Assembly (NCBI GenBank): GCA_963565915.1
Contig: OY751487.1
Coordinates: 1,984,001-2,048,000, forward strand
Length of the DNA: 64,000 nucleotides
Origin: Entoloma clypeatum
Lineage: Eukaryota; Basidiomycota; Agaricomycetes; Agaricales; Entolomataceae
Direction of reading: 5' to 3'
Within the stretch, counting starts at the first letter, position 1, and every line of letters starts with the position of its first letter. The notes below the pieces were generated by a model. It saw only the letters and a list, made by a program, of their open reading frames with translations, did no database searches and was not told the DNA's origin. The translations under genes were made by a program, and so were the position numbers. Positions 42,759 to 56,345 of the stretch are shown here, one piece after another.

Positions 42759-43862
42759 GGCGTGCAGGATAGTCAGCATCGGCGGGTCTATCCTCATTTT
42801 TATTCCACTATCTTTCGCGGACCTCGCTTTAACGATACACGGTTTCTGTCAAGTTCCTACCTACATATTTTCGCTTGTAAGTTGTTATGGGTTTTTATCA
42901 AATCGTTGTACTACCTCCCACGACACCGCGAAGGAAGATGAGCTACCTGTCAATTGTGAATCATAGAGAACACCTTCATCGTACGGGGAAAAAGAATAGC
43001 ACACCCTGTTCACGTTGTACCCGTCGCTGTGGGCATGTTAATCTGCAGATGAGGTCGCGCATATAGGGCCGTATGTCGCAGGTCTAAATGACGATCACAA
43101 CGTGGCTCCAGCTCAGAGGTGAACTGCGACGAAGATAGCAGGGTTGACTCATTTATCTCACTAGGAGGATTCCATCACCAAATCAGTCCGGAGTGTCATG
43201 ACTATTCACTGGCTAATGACTCCCGAAACCGAGATACGACGCCTGCCATCTATTTTCTCTCTTCTGTGAGGTTTTTCTGGACCACTTTGTATTGGGACTG
43301 CAGCTGGAACTAAACCGAAGCGACGGAAGGATTTTTTGGTCAGTGGCCTCGTAACGGCTCGGGCGTCATTGTCCCGAATGTTTACTAGCGTCGATAAAAT
43401 AGGAGACTCGGGATCAGAAACCTTTAGTGGGCAAGGTATGTCAAGGATGAAACGCCAGAAGATTTGAGCAAGGCATCGAAAGTAATGCAAACCATTGGTG
43501 ACCATTTGGGTAGTTGTCTCTAGTAACTTATATACTGCGCAAGGTCCTGTTGATTGGAAGAAAACGGTACGTGTCCGATCTTGAGGAGCCAAAAGTTCCG
43601 AGAATATATTGCAGGTGCCTGATAATGCATCTGGTAAATTTATGTACATGACATTTTGTAGCGGAGATGTTCTTCTTGACCTGGTCTCGACCGCATTCAG
43701 TGAACAATTTCTATGGGATGGATTCTGACTTCATTGTAATGCTGAGATTCTGCGCGCACATTCGACGGGTGAACGTGTCAAAGCCCACAAGTTAATAAAC
43801 TTAACTGGGAGTGCTTGATCCTCAGAATCACAGGTGACACCCAAGTACAAGCTTGGCTGGTG
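42759..43862. other. Intergenic stretch between convergent genes
   Basis: About 1.1 kb between the eIF1 and 27K stops. A 147-codon minus-strand frame (43206-43649) exists but has irregular composition, no recognisable domain and no supporting splice pattern. I treat the rest as 3' untranslated and spacer DNA. Confidence 0.45.
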
Positions 43863-44813
43863 TTATTTGATCTTGTCAAGAGGTCTAGGATAAGGTTAGC
43901 ATTGGCGACGTTGCGTGCACAAAATCGGTGTTACCTGTTGAAACCTCCCCGCCTATCCACGCACAGAAACATTGATAATTGTCGACGTGAGGAGTGAAGA
44001 CCAACATCACCTATTCATGTATTGCCGCCAAGTTCTTGTTTTTTTCATATGGGCAGCACCTTCCTGGTTACCTTCTACAGCTTTTCCCTAGAGAACAGAG
44101 TTGAAACTTACAACACAGTCGATGACGGATACTATACCTTTGTGGAGCCAAATCCAGTTAGACCCATTGAGGACATCATGGCGATATCCTCATCGTTTGT
44201 TGCATCCATTGCCTCCCCTTCCTCGGTACCTGCAACTGGGGCATCTGGATCTAGATTCAATCTCAAGGCCGTAGGCGACGGAGCAGGAGCTGTGTCATTT
44301 CGTGAGGAAAGGTCGGAGCGCAGGTTTCCATTGGTTCGCACCTGCATTAGCTTTTTGGGGCGCAGACGCGATAAAGGGCTGCGCCGTGCGTCGCCGTGAA
44401 TCTTCTTCCTCTTTGGTAGGCCTTCGCGAGCCACCCCTTTGAGGGGAATTTCGCCACTCCTCACGGTCGCGCTTCTCGTCCCGTCTTTTGTCGTCTTCTT
44501 TCCTCCAGTCGTCTCTGCCATCTCTACGGTCACGCTCTCGGTCGCGGCGGTCTATTCCAGAGCTCAGAAATGTTGCATCAATCTTGACAGAAGGCATACG
44601 CTCACCATATCCTCCACGTCGATCTCTCTCTCCTCCTCTCCTACTGGGGCTGCGTGATCGGCTTGACCTTCGATGCCCTTCGTCGTGATGACTTCTGGAA
44701 CCAGCCTCTCGTCCGTGGTGGTCTCTAGAATGTCTATCTCGGTCTCTGTCTCGATCTCTGTCATCCCTTTCCCAGCTCCGGTCGCGCCGACGATATTCAG
44801 AACGTGAAGACAT
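43863..44813 (-). CDS. U4/U6.U5 tri-snRNP 27 kDa protein (SNRNP27)
   Basis: Starts MSSRSEYRRRDRSWERDDRD. An RS/RD-repeat domain of about 120 residues is followed by a linker and the conserved C-terminus: D-E-D-I-A-M-M-S-S-M-G-L-T-G-F-G-S-T-K, G-K-A-V-E-G-N-Q-E-G-A-A, R-T-W-R-Q-Y-M-N-R-R-G-G-F-N-R-P-L-D-K-I-K. SNRNP27 (27K/RY1) sits in the tri-snRNP and helps hold the 5' splice site during spliceosome activation. The last three exons are tiny; the very end (A-CCT-CTT-GAC-AAG-ATC-AAA-TAA) is on its own exon. This gene faces the RRM gene head-to-head, 65 bp apart. Confidence 0.92.
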
Positions 44814-44878
44814 GACGAGGAGGTGACGTGACAGCAGTCACAAGCCCGTGACCAGCGTTATTCCAACTTTCAAGCTTG

Positions 44879-45747
44879 ATGGCGGCGGCGGGAAGCATTC
44901 GTGCACAGGTAGGAAATGCAGCAAAGTCCAAGTTTGCAGTCTTGAAAGGGCCACTTACGCGTCCGTAATTCTGCTCTATTCTTCTTTGTATGCGCTAAAT
45001 CCATCTTTGTTCTAATAGCCGAGAAATCACGACACATCAGGCTTCGAGGTGTCCCGTTTACCATAACACCAACTGATATTCGTAGGGCAATCTCTAAAAA
45101 ACTGCAAGGAGTCGCAGATGGTGCTGTAACTTTGGTCCAATCAATCAGACCCACTGAACCCTTTAATTTATAGTTGCAATTGACTACAAGGGCTTCAGAC
45201 CATCTGGGGATGCCTATATCACTCTGACTCGACCAGAGTACATGCGAGACAACTTACGAGAACTAGAGAACTTTACTCTACTTGGGTTGCCCATTACAGC
45301 CACTCCCAAAGTTCTAGAGACTGATCGTCCACCTCGATCGCGCGGTGAAAAAGGCCGTACAGAAGCCATGGCTCGAGGGGCAAACACAGGAGATGGGCTG
45401 AAAGGCAATTTCCCAAACACCGAAAGAAATGTCGTGATTTGGGGATTACCAGGGAGGATAGACCCGCTGTCTATGGAAGAATCCCTGAGGGATTTCAAAC
45501 TGGCCAGGAGTCCAAAAGGACGACCTACCATACTGAAGGTTCCTTTGTATGTCATGCTGCCATCTATCAGTTACCGAAAGCTACTAATACATTGGATGAA
45601 AGCCCGGAAGGCGAATTTACCATGTATTCACGCTTCATGGTTACAATGGCGTCCGTCTCGGAAGCCCACCGCCTGGTGCGGCGCCTTCATCTCAAATATT
45701 GGGATAATCAGGGAAAGTACCAAGTAAACGCGCGAGTCCTCTATTGA
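44879..45747 (+). CDS. RRM-type RNA-binding protein, function unknown
   Basis: Exons splice into M-A-A-A-G-S-I-R-A-Q-V-G-N-A-A-K-S-K-F, then an RRM with R-H-I-R-L-R-G-V-P-F-T (RNP2), helix T-P-T-D-I-R-R-A-I-S-K-K-L, Y-K-G-F-R-P-S-G-D-A-Y-I-T-L (RNP1-like) and R-E-L-E-N-F-T-L-L-G-L-P-I. After a linker, R-N-V-V-I-W-G-L-P-G-R-I-D and F-M-V-T-M-A-S-V-S-E-A-H-R-L-V-R-R-L suggest a second, degenerate RRM. The first donor used (GTCCGT) is atypical but needed to reach the RRM frame. The cellular role, possibly mitochondrial or nuclear, cannot be inferred. Confidence 0.7.
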
Positions 45748-45858
45748 CGTCTTTGTTGCTTGGCACGCGCCAGTATCCACCCTACGTTACATATCCATCG
45801 CAGCGAATAACAGATTCAACAGGGACATTAAACATGCAAAGGCTGGTGGCTGGTACAG

Positions 45859-46704
45859 TTACATCCGCTCAGCTTCCATCTCATCCTCAAGCCGTGTTCG
45901 ATGACCCTGTCAGAGGATGAGATTTGGGGGAGTCGTTATGTGATGAGTTAAAAGTACCAACCGTTCGTGTGTTCTCCCCTTCGTCGTCTGGTGATCTTGC
46001 ACGCTTCTTCCCTTCCACTGGTGCACCTTCTACTTCCTTCCACTCCCCTCCACCTCCAGCCACAGCACCGGGCCCGTCTTGAGCGTCAGCATAACGTTCC
46101 TCCACCTCGCGTCGTCGCTCGATCTCCTGCCTCTGAGCTTGAGCGCCCCATCCTCCCCGTCCCGGGTCATAGTCCTGCCGATGCTCGTCGCGTACTTGTC
46201 CTCCACTCTTTCCTCGGCCGAACTGGCGCCCCTCTTTGTATCCCATGTCTAAGTCACAGCGGATAATGCGCTCATCCAGCTTTGTGCCGCTCACATATCT
46301 CATACAGGCGAGAGCTTCGGCGTGAGTGTAATATTCTACAAAACAGAAACCGCAAGGTGTTCTGTTGTGTATGGTCAGAGCGTTCCGTCAACATCAACGT
46401 TTGAAAGGCGCGTACCGTGTATTACGATCGAGACCCATAATGATGCGCTTTATTCCACCGCCGTCCTCGGGGCTGGTGCATTTGGCAAATAATTCATATA
46501 TTTGCTCTTCAGTTGTGTAAAAACTCAGGTTTCCAATCTATGCACGGCATTCCATGACCTGATGTAGCGAGGAACAATCGTGGGACGACCTACATAGAGG
46601 GTTGTTGACTTGGACAACAGGTCATTCTGTTTCTGACGGTCCAAGCGAGTCTGAGAGTCTTTATAGTTTGAAGGCTGGTCTAACGGCGTCACTACATGGG
46701 CCAT
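45859..46704 (-). CDS. Nuclear cap-binding protein subunit 2 (CBP20)
   Basis: Starts [20 protein letters not shown]. The RRM has [41 protein letters not shown] and [32 protein letters not shown]. These are the residues that stack on and contact m7G in the cap-binding complex. The C-tail is disordered and Glu/Arg/Gly-rich. The 3' end is ambiguous: an intron beginning GTTGGT and ending CTGACAG gives a charged terminus and TAA at 45859; unspliced, the frame stops at 45887. I favour the spliced form. Confidence 0.9.
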
Positions 46705-46735
46705 GGTGTGCAATTTCAACTTTCACACGCTCGAC

Positions 46736-46745
46736 TGACGCGTCA
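46736..46745. promoter_or_regulatory. Palindromic TGACGCGTCA element between CBP20 and RPT3
   Basis: A perfect 10-bp palindrome containing ACGCGT lies in the 93-bp spacer between the two divergent start codons. It resembles the ACGCGT boxes upstream of the TFIIB-like gene (35583) and the BTB gene (20391). A shared regulatory role is inferred only. Confidence 0.4.
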
Positions 46746-46797
46746 ACTTTAGCCGCGTCAGCCCTCTACGTTACTTACTTCGATCCTCGTCGCCGCC

Positions 46798-48436
<1,639 letters not shown>

Positions 48437-49118
48437 TATGTTTTGTATGTTTTGTATGTTTTCCTTGCATAGCCGTTCTTCCAGCTGACTCCCTGAAAGG
48501 CCTTCCTGTACATTATCAATGCAATCATTGTATTTCCCTCAAACACCGTCGAATTCTCAAGTAGCCCCATCCCTGCGATATCAACGCTCCATTTCACTTT
48601 GACGTCGATCCACTTACATCCCACGGATCGGCGTTCATTCTTCAGAGCGATATTGACCTTTTCCTATCTCACCCGTGCATACAGAATTCATGTTCGAAGT
48701 TTGTTGGGGAATTTGGTAGGAGACATTAAGGCTGCGATCTCTGGGCCTAGTAGAGCTTTTTGTTATTTGCTCCAGAACTGACTCTTACATTTCTCTTGAC
48801 ATCAGGCAGCCACAATTAAAGCATCGTTACACAAAATCTAGTGTGATCTTGGTGATTGACATTTTTCAGCTCCCCGACACTCTGGGCGGCGTTAATAATA
48901 CCTACACGCACGCCCTCATTTTACGGGAGCGATAATATTCCAGGCTCACTGCTTTCGGCAGTCGGCTGCCTGTTTTGTTATCAGTCCTTCTTCAACATAG
49001 GAGGATTTGAAGATATATTGGGGGACATCATTTCTATCCATGTCGCAACAATCCCTGTATAGATGCTTTTCAAATAGATCCATTTTGCTGAACGCTATTC
49101 CACTTCCATGATTGCGGG
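48437..49118. other. Intergenic stretch between convergent genes
   Basis: About 680 bp between the RPT3 and P5C reductase stops. It is A/T-rich with only short frames. I see no RNA gene, repeat or domain; probably two 3' untranslated regions plus spacer. Confidence 0.5.
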
Positions 49119-50324
49119 TCATTGTTTTTTAGGTTGCCCAAGTTGGCTTGCGTGATCAGTCGCAACCTGGATGGCACGAGCAATCGTTGAACGGATTCTG
49201 CCGTCTTCCATCGCCAGTAAACCAGCTATCGTGCAACCACCAGGGGCTTGGAAAGTCGATGTTCAGGAAATCGTCGTTTCTGAAAAAGGGAAAGCTCACT
49301 TGTCACCGCGTCTTTGAGCTGAGCAGGATGTGTGCCTCCTTGGAGAACCATGCGCGCAGCACCTTGCAAAGCTTAAAACAAAGCAATCAGAGTCTGAGTC
49401 CTGAGTCATTGTCGTGGGCTTACTCTGAGAAGCCAACTCCAAAGCCTCTGCTCGTGGGAGGCCCATCATCACGCCTCCATCTGCCATAGCTTCCATGAAA
49501 ATGCAAGCGAATGCAGGACCTGATCCAGACAAGGCTGTACATGCATCGAAATGCTTTTCATCAAGGAAACGGCATCGTCCAATAGATGAGAAGATCTTGA
49601 GGATTATGGCACGATCGATCTCCGCATCTGACGAAGGTGGAAGTGTAGACACGACAGTCATCCCTTCGCGGATCTGTGCAGAGTTCGGTCATCGAGTAAT
49701 TGGACCGAATCAGAAATCCACACACTTTGCAAGGCGTGTTCGGCATCGCACGAATCACTTTTGTACCGGGATCCACCCAGTCTTTCAGCTGGCTTATCCT
49801 AACACCAGCAAGTATGCTGATTAGCAGTTTACCTCTCAACGCTTCCTTCATGCCAGGTTCACTAAGGATGACATGCGCGAGTTGAGGCTTGCAGCTGTTG
49901 ATCTGATTATGGCTGATATTAAAAGCATAATCTCATATCAAAGACATACCAGAGAAGAATGACATCCGCCTGTTCAACTGACTTGACGTTTTCGCCTGCA
50001 AAAATTTCAATGCTTGAACCAAGGAAGCCCAGACTGCCGAAGATATTTCGCAGCTTTGAGGCACTTTCCTGGCGGCTCACACATGCAATATACCGCGAGG
50101 GCACTGTCGCATCAGGGGGCCCGACTGGAGTGACAGTCCCGGGAGTATGGGACTCCCATTTGGCAGGTTGGCTGCCGTTGGTCAGGCGAGATGTTGCATC
50201 AAGGCTCTCGACCACGCCGGATAAGACGGCGATGCCCATTGTACCGCATCCTGCACACTCTTCTCAGTGGGAATACGGAGATTAGAACAGCAAAAGGACC
50301 TAGAACGCAGAGAGTGTATCCCAT
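49119..50324 (-). CDS. PRO3: Pyrroline-5-carboxylate reductase
   Basis: A short first exon, ATG GGA TAC ACT CTC TGC GTT CTA G, joins to give M-G-Y-T-L-C-V-L-G-C-G-T-M-G-I-A-V-L-S-G, the GxGxxG NADPH-binding loop. Further blocks are C-K-P-Q (helix of the Rossmann domain), I-R-A-M-P-N-T-P-C, and the C-terminal dimer domain with A-L-S-G-S-G-P-A-F, E-A-M-A-D-G-G-V-M-M-G-L-P-R, and T-T-P-G-G-C-T-I-A-G-L. It performs the last step of proline synthesis in the cytosol. An insert of about 30 Pro/Thr-rich residues follows the first alpha helix. It is divergent from ALG13, 62 bp apart. Confidence 0.94.
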
Positions 50325-50386
50325 ACTTCGAGACACGAGAAGAATGTCTTATGTATGACTCGAAACGGAATGTCGTGGACCCTGCA

Positions 50387-51008
50387 ATGCGTGCGTTCCT
50401 CACGGTGGGATCGACGCGCTTCGACGCGCTTGTTCAGACTGCTCTCTCGCAGTCGGTGCTCTCAACTCTATACCTCAAAGGTTATACAAAGCTGACAGTG
50501 CAATGCGGAAACTCAAGCTTCGACGTGGCGTCGTGGACCGAGAGAACCCAGACAATCTCTCTAGAGAGGGAAGGGATTTCGATCGAACTCTGGAAGTTTA
50601 AGCCATCCCTCCAAGATGAGTTTGAACAGGCGGATCTGGTCATTAGCCATGCAGGTGTGCAGTGTTGCTTTATGTGAGCCACGGCGAACGGGATACAGAA
50701 TGTGCAGGCTCTGGGACCATTCTGGACGTCTTACGACTTGGGAAACCTTTGATCGTCGTTCCCAATCCTACCTTACTCGATAATCACCAAGAGGAATTGG
50801 CATCGGCTTTGACTGCGCTTGGACATCTGCGATCTTCCACCGTCGCGTGAGCCTTCCTCTTCGCGCTCCTCTACGACGATACTAATGGCGCAATAGTGAC
50901 CTACCTCATGCTATCGAAGTTCTCGATGTCTCTTCACTTGTACCATTCCCTCCTTTCGACGGTAGTCGATTTGCGAGGTTGTTAGATCAGGAGATGGGGT
51001 TCATATGA
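50387..51008 (+). CDS. ALG13: ALG13, catalytic subunit of UDP-GlcNAc transferase
   Basis: Three exons: M-R-A-F-L-T-V-G-S-T-R-F-D-A-L-V, Y-T-K-L-T-V-Q-C-G, D-L-V-I-S-H-A-G|G-S-G-T-I-L-D-V-L-R-L-G-K-P-L-I-V-V-P-N, D-N-H-Q-E-E-L-A and A-D-L-P-H-A-I. The H-A-G-x-G-T and P-N motifs bind UDP-GlcNAc. Alg13 is the soluble half of the Alg13/Alg14 enzyme that adds the second GlcNAc to dolichol-linked oligosaccharide on the ER surface. About 190 residues, a normal length. The frame is open upstream of the ATG, but this Met gives the family N-terminus. Confidence 0.92.
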
Positions 51009-51117
51009 TAACAGGCCTTACCCATCCGCGAGCTTTGTCGACAGTGTCGTATAGATACATCTTCTGCTCTCTTTGACTTTTGACTATTACCATCGGTGTA
51101 GCAGCAAGGTATCAGCA

Positions 51118-52133
51118 ATGCCACCACACGAAGTCGCGACTGTGGTTGTCGATGAAGACTCTCAAACCTACGAAGATAAAAATGTTCATGCCATCTATGA
51201 TGAGATTGCGTCCCATTTCTCCTCCACCCGTTATAAGGTCCGCCTCGTTCAGTTATTGTTTGAAGCCGTCATCTTACGTGGGGTTCAGCCATGGCCCATT
51301 ATCAGTAATTTTATATCTAATATTTCGACGGGCTGCATTGGACTTGATTCCGGGACGGGGAACGGGAAATACCTGCCCCTGCCCCTAGAGCGGCCTGGGG
51401 ATATCCTTACTATCGGGCTCGATAGAAGTATCAATCTACTCCGCATCGCCCAGAAAGCAGGTCATCCAGCTATCACAAGGGAAGTAGTATGGGGAGATAT
51501 ATTAGGTCACGGATGGAGGTTGGGCGTTTTTGTAGGTCGATGAATATGAAAGTCTTGATTTCAATATCTGACAATGCTGTCCAAGGACTACGCCATTTCG
51601 ATCGCAACCATCCATCACCTGGCGACACACGAACGACGAAGATCAGCAGTGAAAGTAAGCACATTCAGTTTCTGACGAAACAAAGATCTCTGACGTTTAT
51701 CTTGCAGAGACTGATCGAGTCTGTCTCTCCTAAGCACGGGAGAGTCCTCATATATGTTTGGGCAATTGAACAAGATGAGCAGTCGAAACGGTCAATTCCG
51801 ACATATGGTGAAACTAGCGGTCGTGTTGGACAGGATGTCATGGTGCCATGGGTCCTGTCAAGACCACTTGGACTTGGTTCAGCGTCCAAAGATGGGAGGG
51901 AAGATTCAGAGAAATTACAGGTCTTCAATCGCTACTACCATATGTTTGCAAAAGGTGAGCTGACAGGTTTGGTGCACGAGGCGGCTGCAGAGCTTGGTTT
52001 GGAAGTTGGGCTGCCATCATCCACAGGAACGAAGCGTGCTGGCGTAGAGATTGTCCAGGATGGCTGGGAACGGTCTAATTATTATGTTGAACTGAAACGC
52101 TGGGACATTCGCGGCTTGAACACCGCACAATGA
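51118..52133 (+). CDS. TRM9: tRNA wobble-uridine methyltransferase TRM9-like
   Basis: Starts MPPHEVATVVVDEDSQTYED. Then Y-E-D-K-N-V-H-A-I-Y-D-E-I-A-S-H-F-S-S-T-R-Y-K, P-W-P, the SAM-binding loop L-D-S-G-T-G-N-G-K-Y (usually D-V-G-C-G-N-G-K-Y), I-G-L-D-R-S, G-D-I-L and A-I-S-I-A-T-I-H-H-L-A-T. It should methylate carboxymethyluridine at tRNA position 34 with Trm112. An intron within L-G-V-F|D-Y-A is needed. The internal V-W-A-I-E-Q segment and the C-terminal R-Y-Y-H-M-F-A-K-G-E-L match family blocks. Confidence 0.92.
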
Positions 52134-52220
52134 TGCTCAAAACGACGGTTATCCAGAGTTGATCTTTTGTATGTGGTAAACCCAGAGGGGGGTGGTACAG
52201 ATACCGGAACATGTAGAAGG

Positions 52221-53016
52221 TTACTCGCTAGCCGCCATGACTGCAGGATCGCTTAGTTTAGGAAAGGCGTACACAAATGGCCAACACTCACTAGCGTTGA
52301 TCAAATCGCCACCACTCTCCTTCAGAACCTTCACAGCTTTTGCACGAGAGCAGTTGACCTGATAACTTTAGGCGGGGAACTGGGATTGGCAGATAAAGAA
52401 GGCAAACCTGAGCTACCACCAAATCAATGTCCTTAGGGTCGACTCCTGTCTCATCAACCGGGCCATCATCCTCAGGTGCTTCAAGGTCAGGTATGTCATC
52501 GTCATCCTCCTCATCAGCTCCGCCACCCGAAGCGTTCAGCGCAGCGCCGGTTCCAGCTCCGCCTGAAGCCAATTGCTGAGCAGCGGAGAGTTGGGCTTGG
52601 GAAGTCATGTCCTCAATCTGTGGACACCAATGCTAAGAAACAATATTGTCCCCCTTACTTAACCTCACCTTGGCCTCGCCAAAGACGATATAGCAGTCGC
52701 TGTTGGGTGACTTGTACACCTCGGGCGAAGCGAGAACGAAAAGAACCTGTTTGAATCTTGAGTTTCCGGGTCTGGTGTCGGGCGACTATCTACCGACATT
52801 CTTGGGTCTACGCAACGTGACACGGGTGATGTCGGGTACCCTCTTCAAACCCAAGCCAAGTAGAGCTTTTCTGGCCTTGCGTTCTGAGCGCGACTGGATT
52901 TTTTCTAGGGCAGCCGCAGACGTAGGGTCCTCCTCGTGGTCATGGTCATGGTCATGGTCGTGGTCATGGTCGTGGTCAGAGTGGTCAGAAGGAACTTCTT
53001 CGATATGTGCGGACAT
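52221..53016 (-). CDS. EGD2: Nascent polypeptide-associated complex subunit alpha (EGD2)
   Basis: Starts [20 protein letters not shown]. An Asp-His dipeptide repeat (residues about 13-26) is followed by [19 protein letters not shown] (ribosome-binding and NAC domain), [26 protein letters not shown], an acidic linker, and a UBA domain ([29 protein letters not shown]). The alpha/beta NAC dimer sits at the ribosomal exit tunnel. The last exon adds [10 protein letters not shown]. All families features are present; only the His/Asp run is unusual. Confidence 0.94.
52931..52985. repeat. Six-base tandem repeat (GGTCAT/GGTCGT) encoding the Asp-His run of EGD2
   Basis: About eight tandem copies of a hexamer on the plus strand correspond to alternating D-H on the minus-strand protein. 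It is a coding microsatellite likely to vary in copy number without changing frame. Confidence 0.8.
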
Positions 53017-53289
53017 CTATGAAGGCAACGCGTTAGGACATCCGAGATCGAACAAAGACATCCACCTGTCCGAAAGCGTAGCGGGCTGTTCCGGGGATAC
53101 AGAGGTGTTGCAAGGAAAGTATGCATACCTTGTACTGTCAAAATATACGGACCGACGAGCTCGACGTCGAAGGCGACAGGGAGGAGGGGATTTGGGACCT
53201 GTTTGGTGGTGATTGGCAACCAGCTTGGAAGGAAACAAAGGGTCGTCGGACATGCGCGCATGGGGTGATTGCCGAGTCGACTGTCTCCG

Positions 53290-56167
53290 ATGCTGGAAGG
53301 CCCGCTTGGACTTCAAGCGCGCTCCGTTCTGGAGGCTGTTCCCGACGCACCGCCGCTGCACGAACTCCTCACCTCAATCGACGATTTCGTTATCGAGTGC
53401 TCCCTATCGCTGGAGCATGGGGTCGCGCTTTTTCACCTCGAGGAAGAGCTTCAGCAAGTTCATCACGATGTGGTCGACCACTCCTCCTTGTTCCATACTG
53501 AGGTCTTTCTAGCTATATTATATCATCTCGGTCCTATCCTTCCACCCACATCTGTTATCTCATGGTTTGATATCGTCCTTCGCCCTGCACTCCGAGAACC
53601 AAAGCTTCCCACCACGGTCGTGAATCATGCAAAGGAACTGATAATTTCCGCTCTATGCAATACGGAAAAGATATATTCGAAGAGAGCTGCCGATTTTCGG
53701 TGTCGATTGCTCGATCTTTACCTTTTGGATGCATATAACGAAGGCTCCGGTGACGATGTCTTGGAGTGGGCCGAGTTGGACGAGGAACAGAGGGAAAAGA
53801 GATCACATTGGAAATCCGTTTTGGAAGACATACTGCTCAAATTTGGACTGGAACGACCAGATGTGAGCAGCCTCCACTATCGCGATTTTTGTTAGGCGTT
53901 GACTCACATCAGGATCTACTGACCGAACTCTACGTTCATTTTGGAACTACGACGTCACGGCTACAATTACTCATGCTACTCAATACATACACCTCGTCGC
54001 GGTCTTTTGAGACCTCATCTCCCATCCTTGCTGCCCACCCTCTCATGCTCAGCATTACTCACTCACTCCTCCTGGACACCTCTTCGACTGTGTGTACAAC
54101 TGGCCTCACCCTGCTTGTAAAACTTCTTCCAATCTTTGCCGTACATGCTCGCAAGGACTTGAAGGCAATGTTTCCTATGTGTCTCGCAATTCTGGCAAGG
54201 ATCATGTGCTGGAAAGAGAGGATTCCAGCGCTATTAGCAGACGAGCCTCAAGGAAGTGAATTTCGGCCCAAGCTGAAAACCGAACTCAATATCATTCTGC
54301 CAATCCGCCCGGACTATCAATGGAACCGGCTAGAGTTGACTTTCGACGCAGCGCCCTCTCCCCCTCCTTCCACGCGCTCGTATTTTACCATCCTGTATTA
54401 TCTATATCCATCGAATGTGCTTCAATTCCTAAGTGGCCCAGCAGATTACCTTGCGCTATCTTCGGTCCCTAGTCCATATACAATGGACTGGGAAAAAGCT
54501 CTGGATCAAGAGGAGATTCGAAGGAGGAGTGAGGTAAGTATGATTTCTGGGCACCTGGTTACCTGCTTATACGCTGTGGTCTAGCGTTTGGTCCTGGAGC
54601 ACGTCTGCCATCCACTCCTTCTATGGCGCGATGCTGCTACCGAACTATCTTCAGATGAATTCTGGTTTCGCTATAGCCTTTCTCGGATAATAAGTGAGGC
54701 AAGCATGCTTGATGTCCGACGCACCGCCGTTGGTGTACTTGAACAGATACACAGTGATGTGGCCCCAGAAAAGTCTACCGGGAATGATGCCGACAAGCCT
54801 CAATCAACTGCACATCTCATTCGCCCTATCAGCTTGACAGCGGAGAAAGCATGCATTTCCCTCGAAGACATGATCAATGCGACACTGGTATTGAAATCCA
54901 ATCTGGATGTGGACATTGTCAAACCTGTCTCACAATGGCCACATGCTATCTTCACCTCGCAAACTCCCTCGGAAGGGCAATCTGTTAAAAACTCCTCACC
55001 TTGGGGTAAAGTTCCCTTTCACATAATACAAGTCATCTCTGGCCTGCAACGTGAGATTCTATTGTTGCGAAATGAGCTAAATTTCGAGCTTTGGCTCTCA
55101 CGGGAGAACGTCAAATATATTGGTCGATTGTATCAGGACCGTATTCAGACAAAGGCCGCTGAGACTGAGCGACAAGGATTGGTATGTTACAGTGTTCTGT
55201 TCTTTTCGAGTCTGACCCTTTTTATCCAAAGTACAACAAACTCCGGAATTATCGGCAGCAGGTCATCGATCTTGAGAAAGAGCTCAGCGAACATAAAGAG
55301 CAAGCGTCTTCCCTTAAGAACAAGTACGCTGACTGGAATAGGGAACTTCAAAAGAAGTTGAAGGAGTTTAGGGAGGAAAAGAAAACTTGGATCTCTGAAG
55401 CCGCACATCTTCGAAAAGCAGAGAGGGAAGCACAGGCGCGTTGATTCGTTATCCTTTGATCAAAGAATAGTTCCAAATTCTTTTTCAAAATCAGGATCTC
55501 TTCGGTGCGCAAGGAAAGCTCCTGGGAGATGCTCTTGCACAGGTTTCCGAATTACAGACTCAAAAGAAGGAGACGCAGCACAAGGTCGACCGTCTAAGGG
55601 ACTATGAGCGCCAGATCGACCAACACATCCAAATGCAGCGTCTTTGGTGCGTAAATTACTCTGGTCGTCGTTTCTGGAGGTTGATTCATGATTCTTTAGG
55701 GACGATGACTTTGCCACTTTCAACCGTCGAGGAGAGGAGATTACCCTGATGCGTAACCAGTATCAGCAAATGAAGTTGCAGCTGGAGAGTTATGAAAAGA
55801 CGCAAGCCGAAATGGACGATGCTGCGCGGTGAGTTTCCTTATATCTATGACTGTTCTAGTATTGACGCTCCTTAATAGTGTCTGTCGTCGGCGAACACAA
55901 ACCCTCGAAGCACAATTGGGTCAGGCGCTTGCAGGAAATCAGCAGGGGCATTCAGGTCGACAGCGACATGATGCTGTTCAAATTGCATCCCTGGTTTCTG
56001 ATAAAGGTGCCCTCGCCGAGGCGAACCAGCGGCTCAAGACCGAGAACATCGAACTGAAGGATGAGTTGGAGGAGCTGAGGGCGATGATTGAGATTCTAAA
56101 AGGTCAGCATAGTAGCAGACAAGGATTGGTTGCAGAGCCCCGATCTAGTCCAGTGCGATTCGTTTAA
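53290..56167 (+). CDS. TSC1: Hamartin/TSC1 homologue
   Basis: I start at M-L-E-G-P-L-G-L-Q-A-R-S because an in-frame TGA lies just upstream. The N-terminal 450 residues form helical repeats typical of the hamartin core (E-L-Y-V-H-F-G-T-T-T-S-R-L-Q-L-L-M-L-L-N-T-Y, F-T-I-L-Y-Y-L-Y-P-S-N-V-L-Q-F-L). The L-Y-P motif and the following F-L-x-x-P are hallmarks. The C-terminus is a long coiled coil (L-E-K-E-L-S-E-H-K-E-Q-A, later V-S-E-L-Q-T-Q-K-K-E). Hamartin stabilises the Rheb GAP tuberin (TSC2) and so restrains TORC1 under nutrient or energy stress. TSC2 is not in this window. Confidence 0.9.
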
Positions 56168-56345
56168 CGATTCTGCGAATGAACTATTACTCTATAACAT
56201 TGACTGGGAATGTCCACCTGTCTGCTCCTGCAAGTCTGGAAACGAATAAAAACACAATAATCTTGTTGAGATCTGTATGATACAATTGTCTGATAATCAA
56301 GCAGATATGTCGAAAGCGTTGAGATCAGGATGTAAAGTCCAAGTG

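Noticed and set aside
43206..43649. 147-codon minus-strand frame in the eIF1-27K spacer
   Set aside because: It begins with ATG but has mixed composition, no recognisable motif, no introns in an intron-rich region, and lies in convergent 3' flanks.
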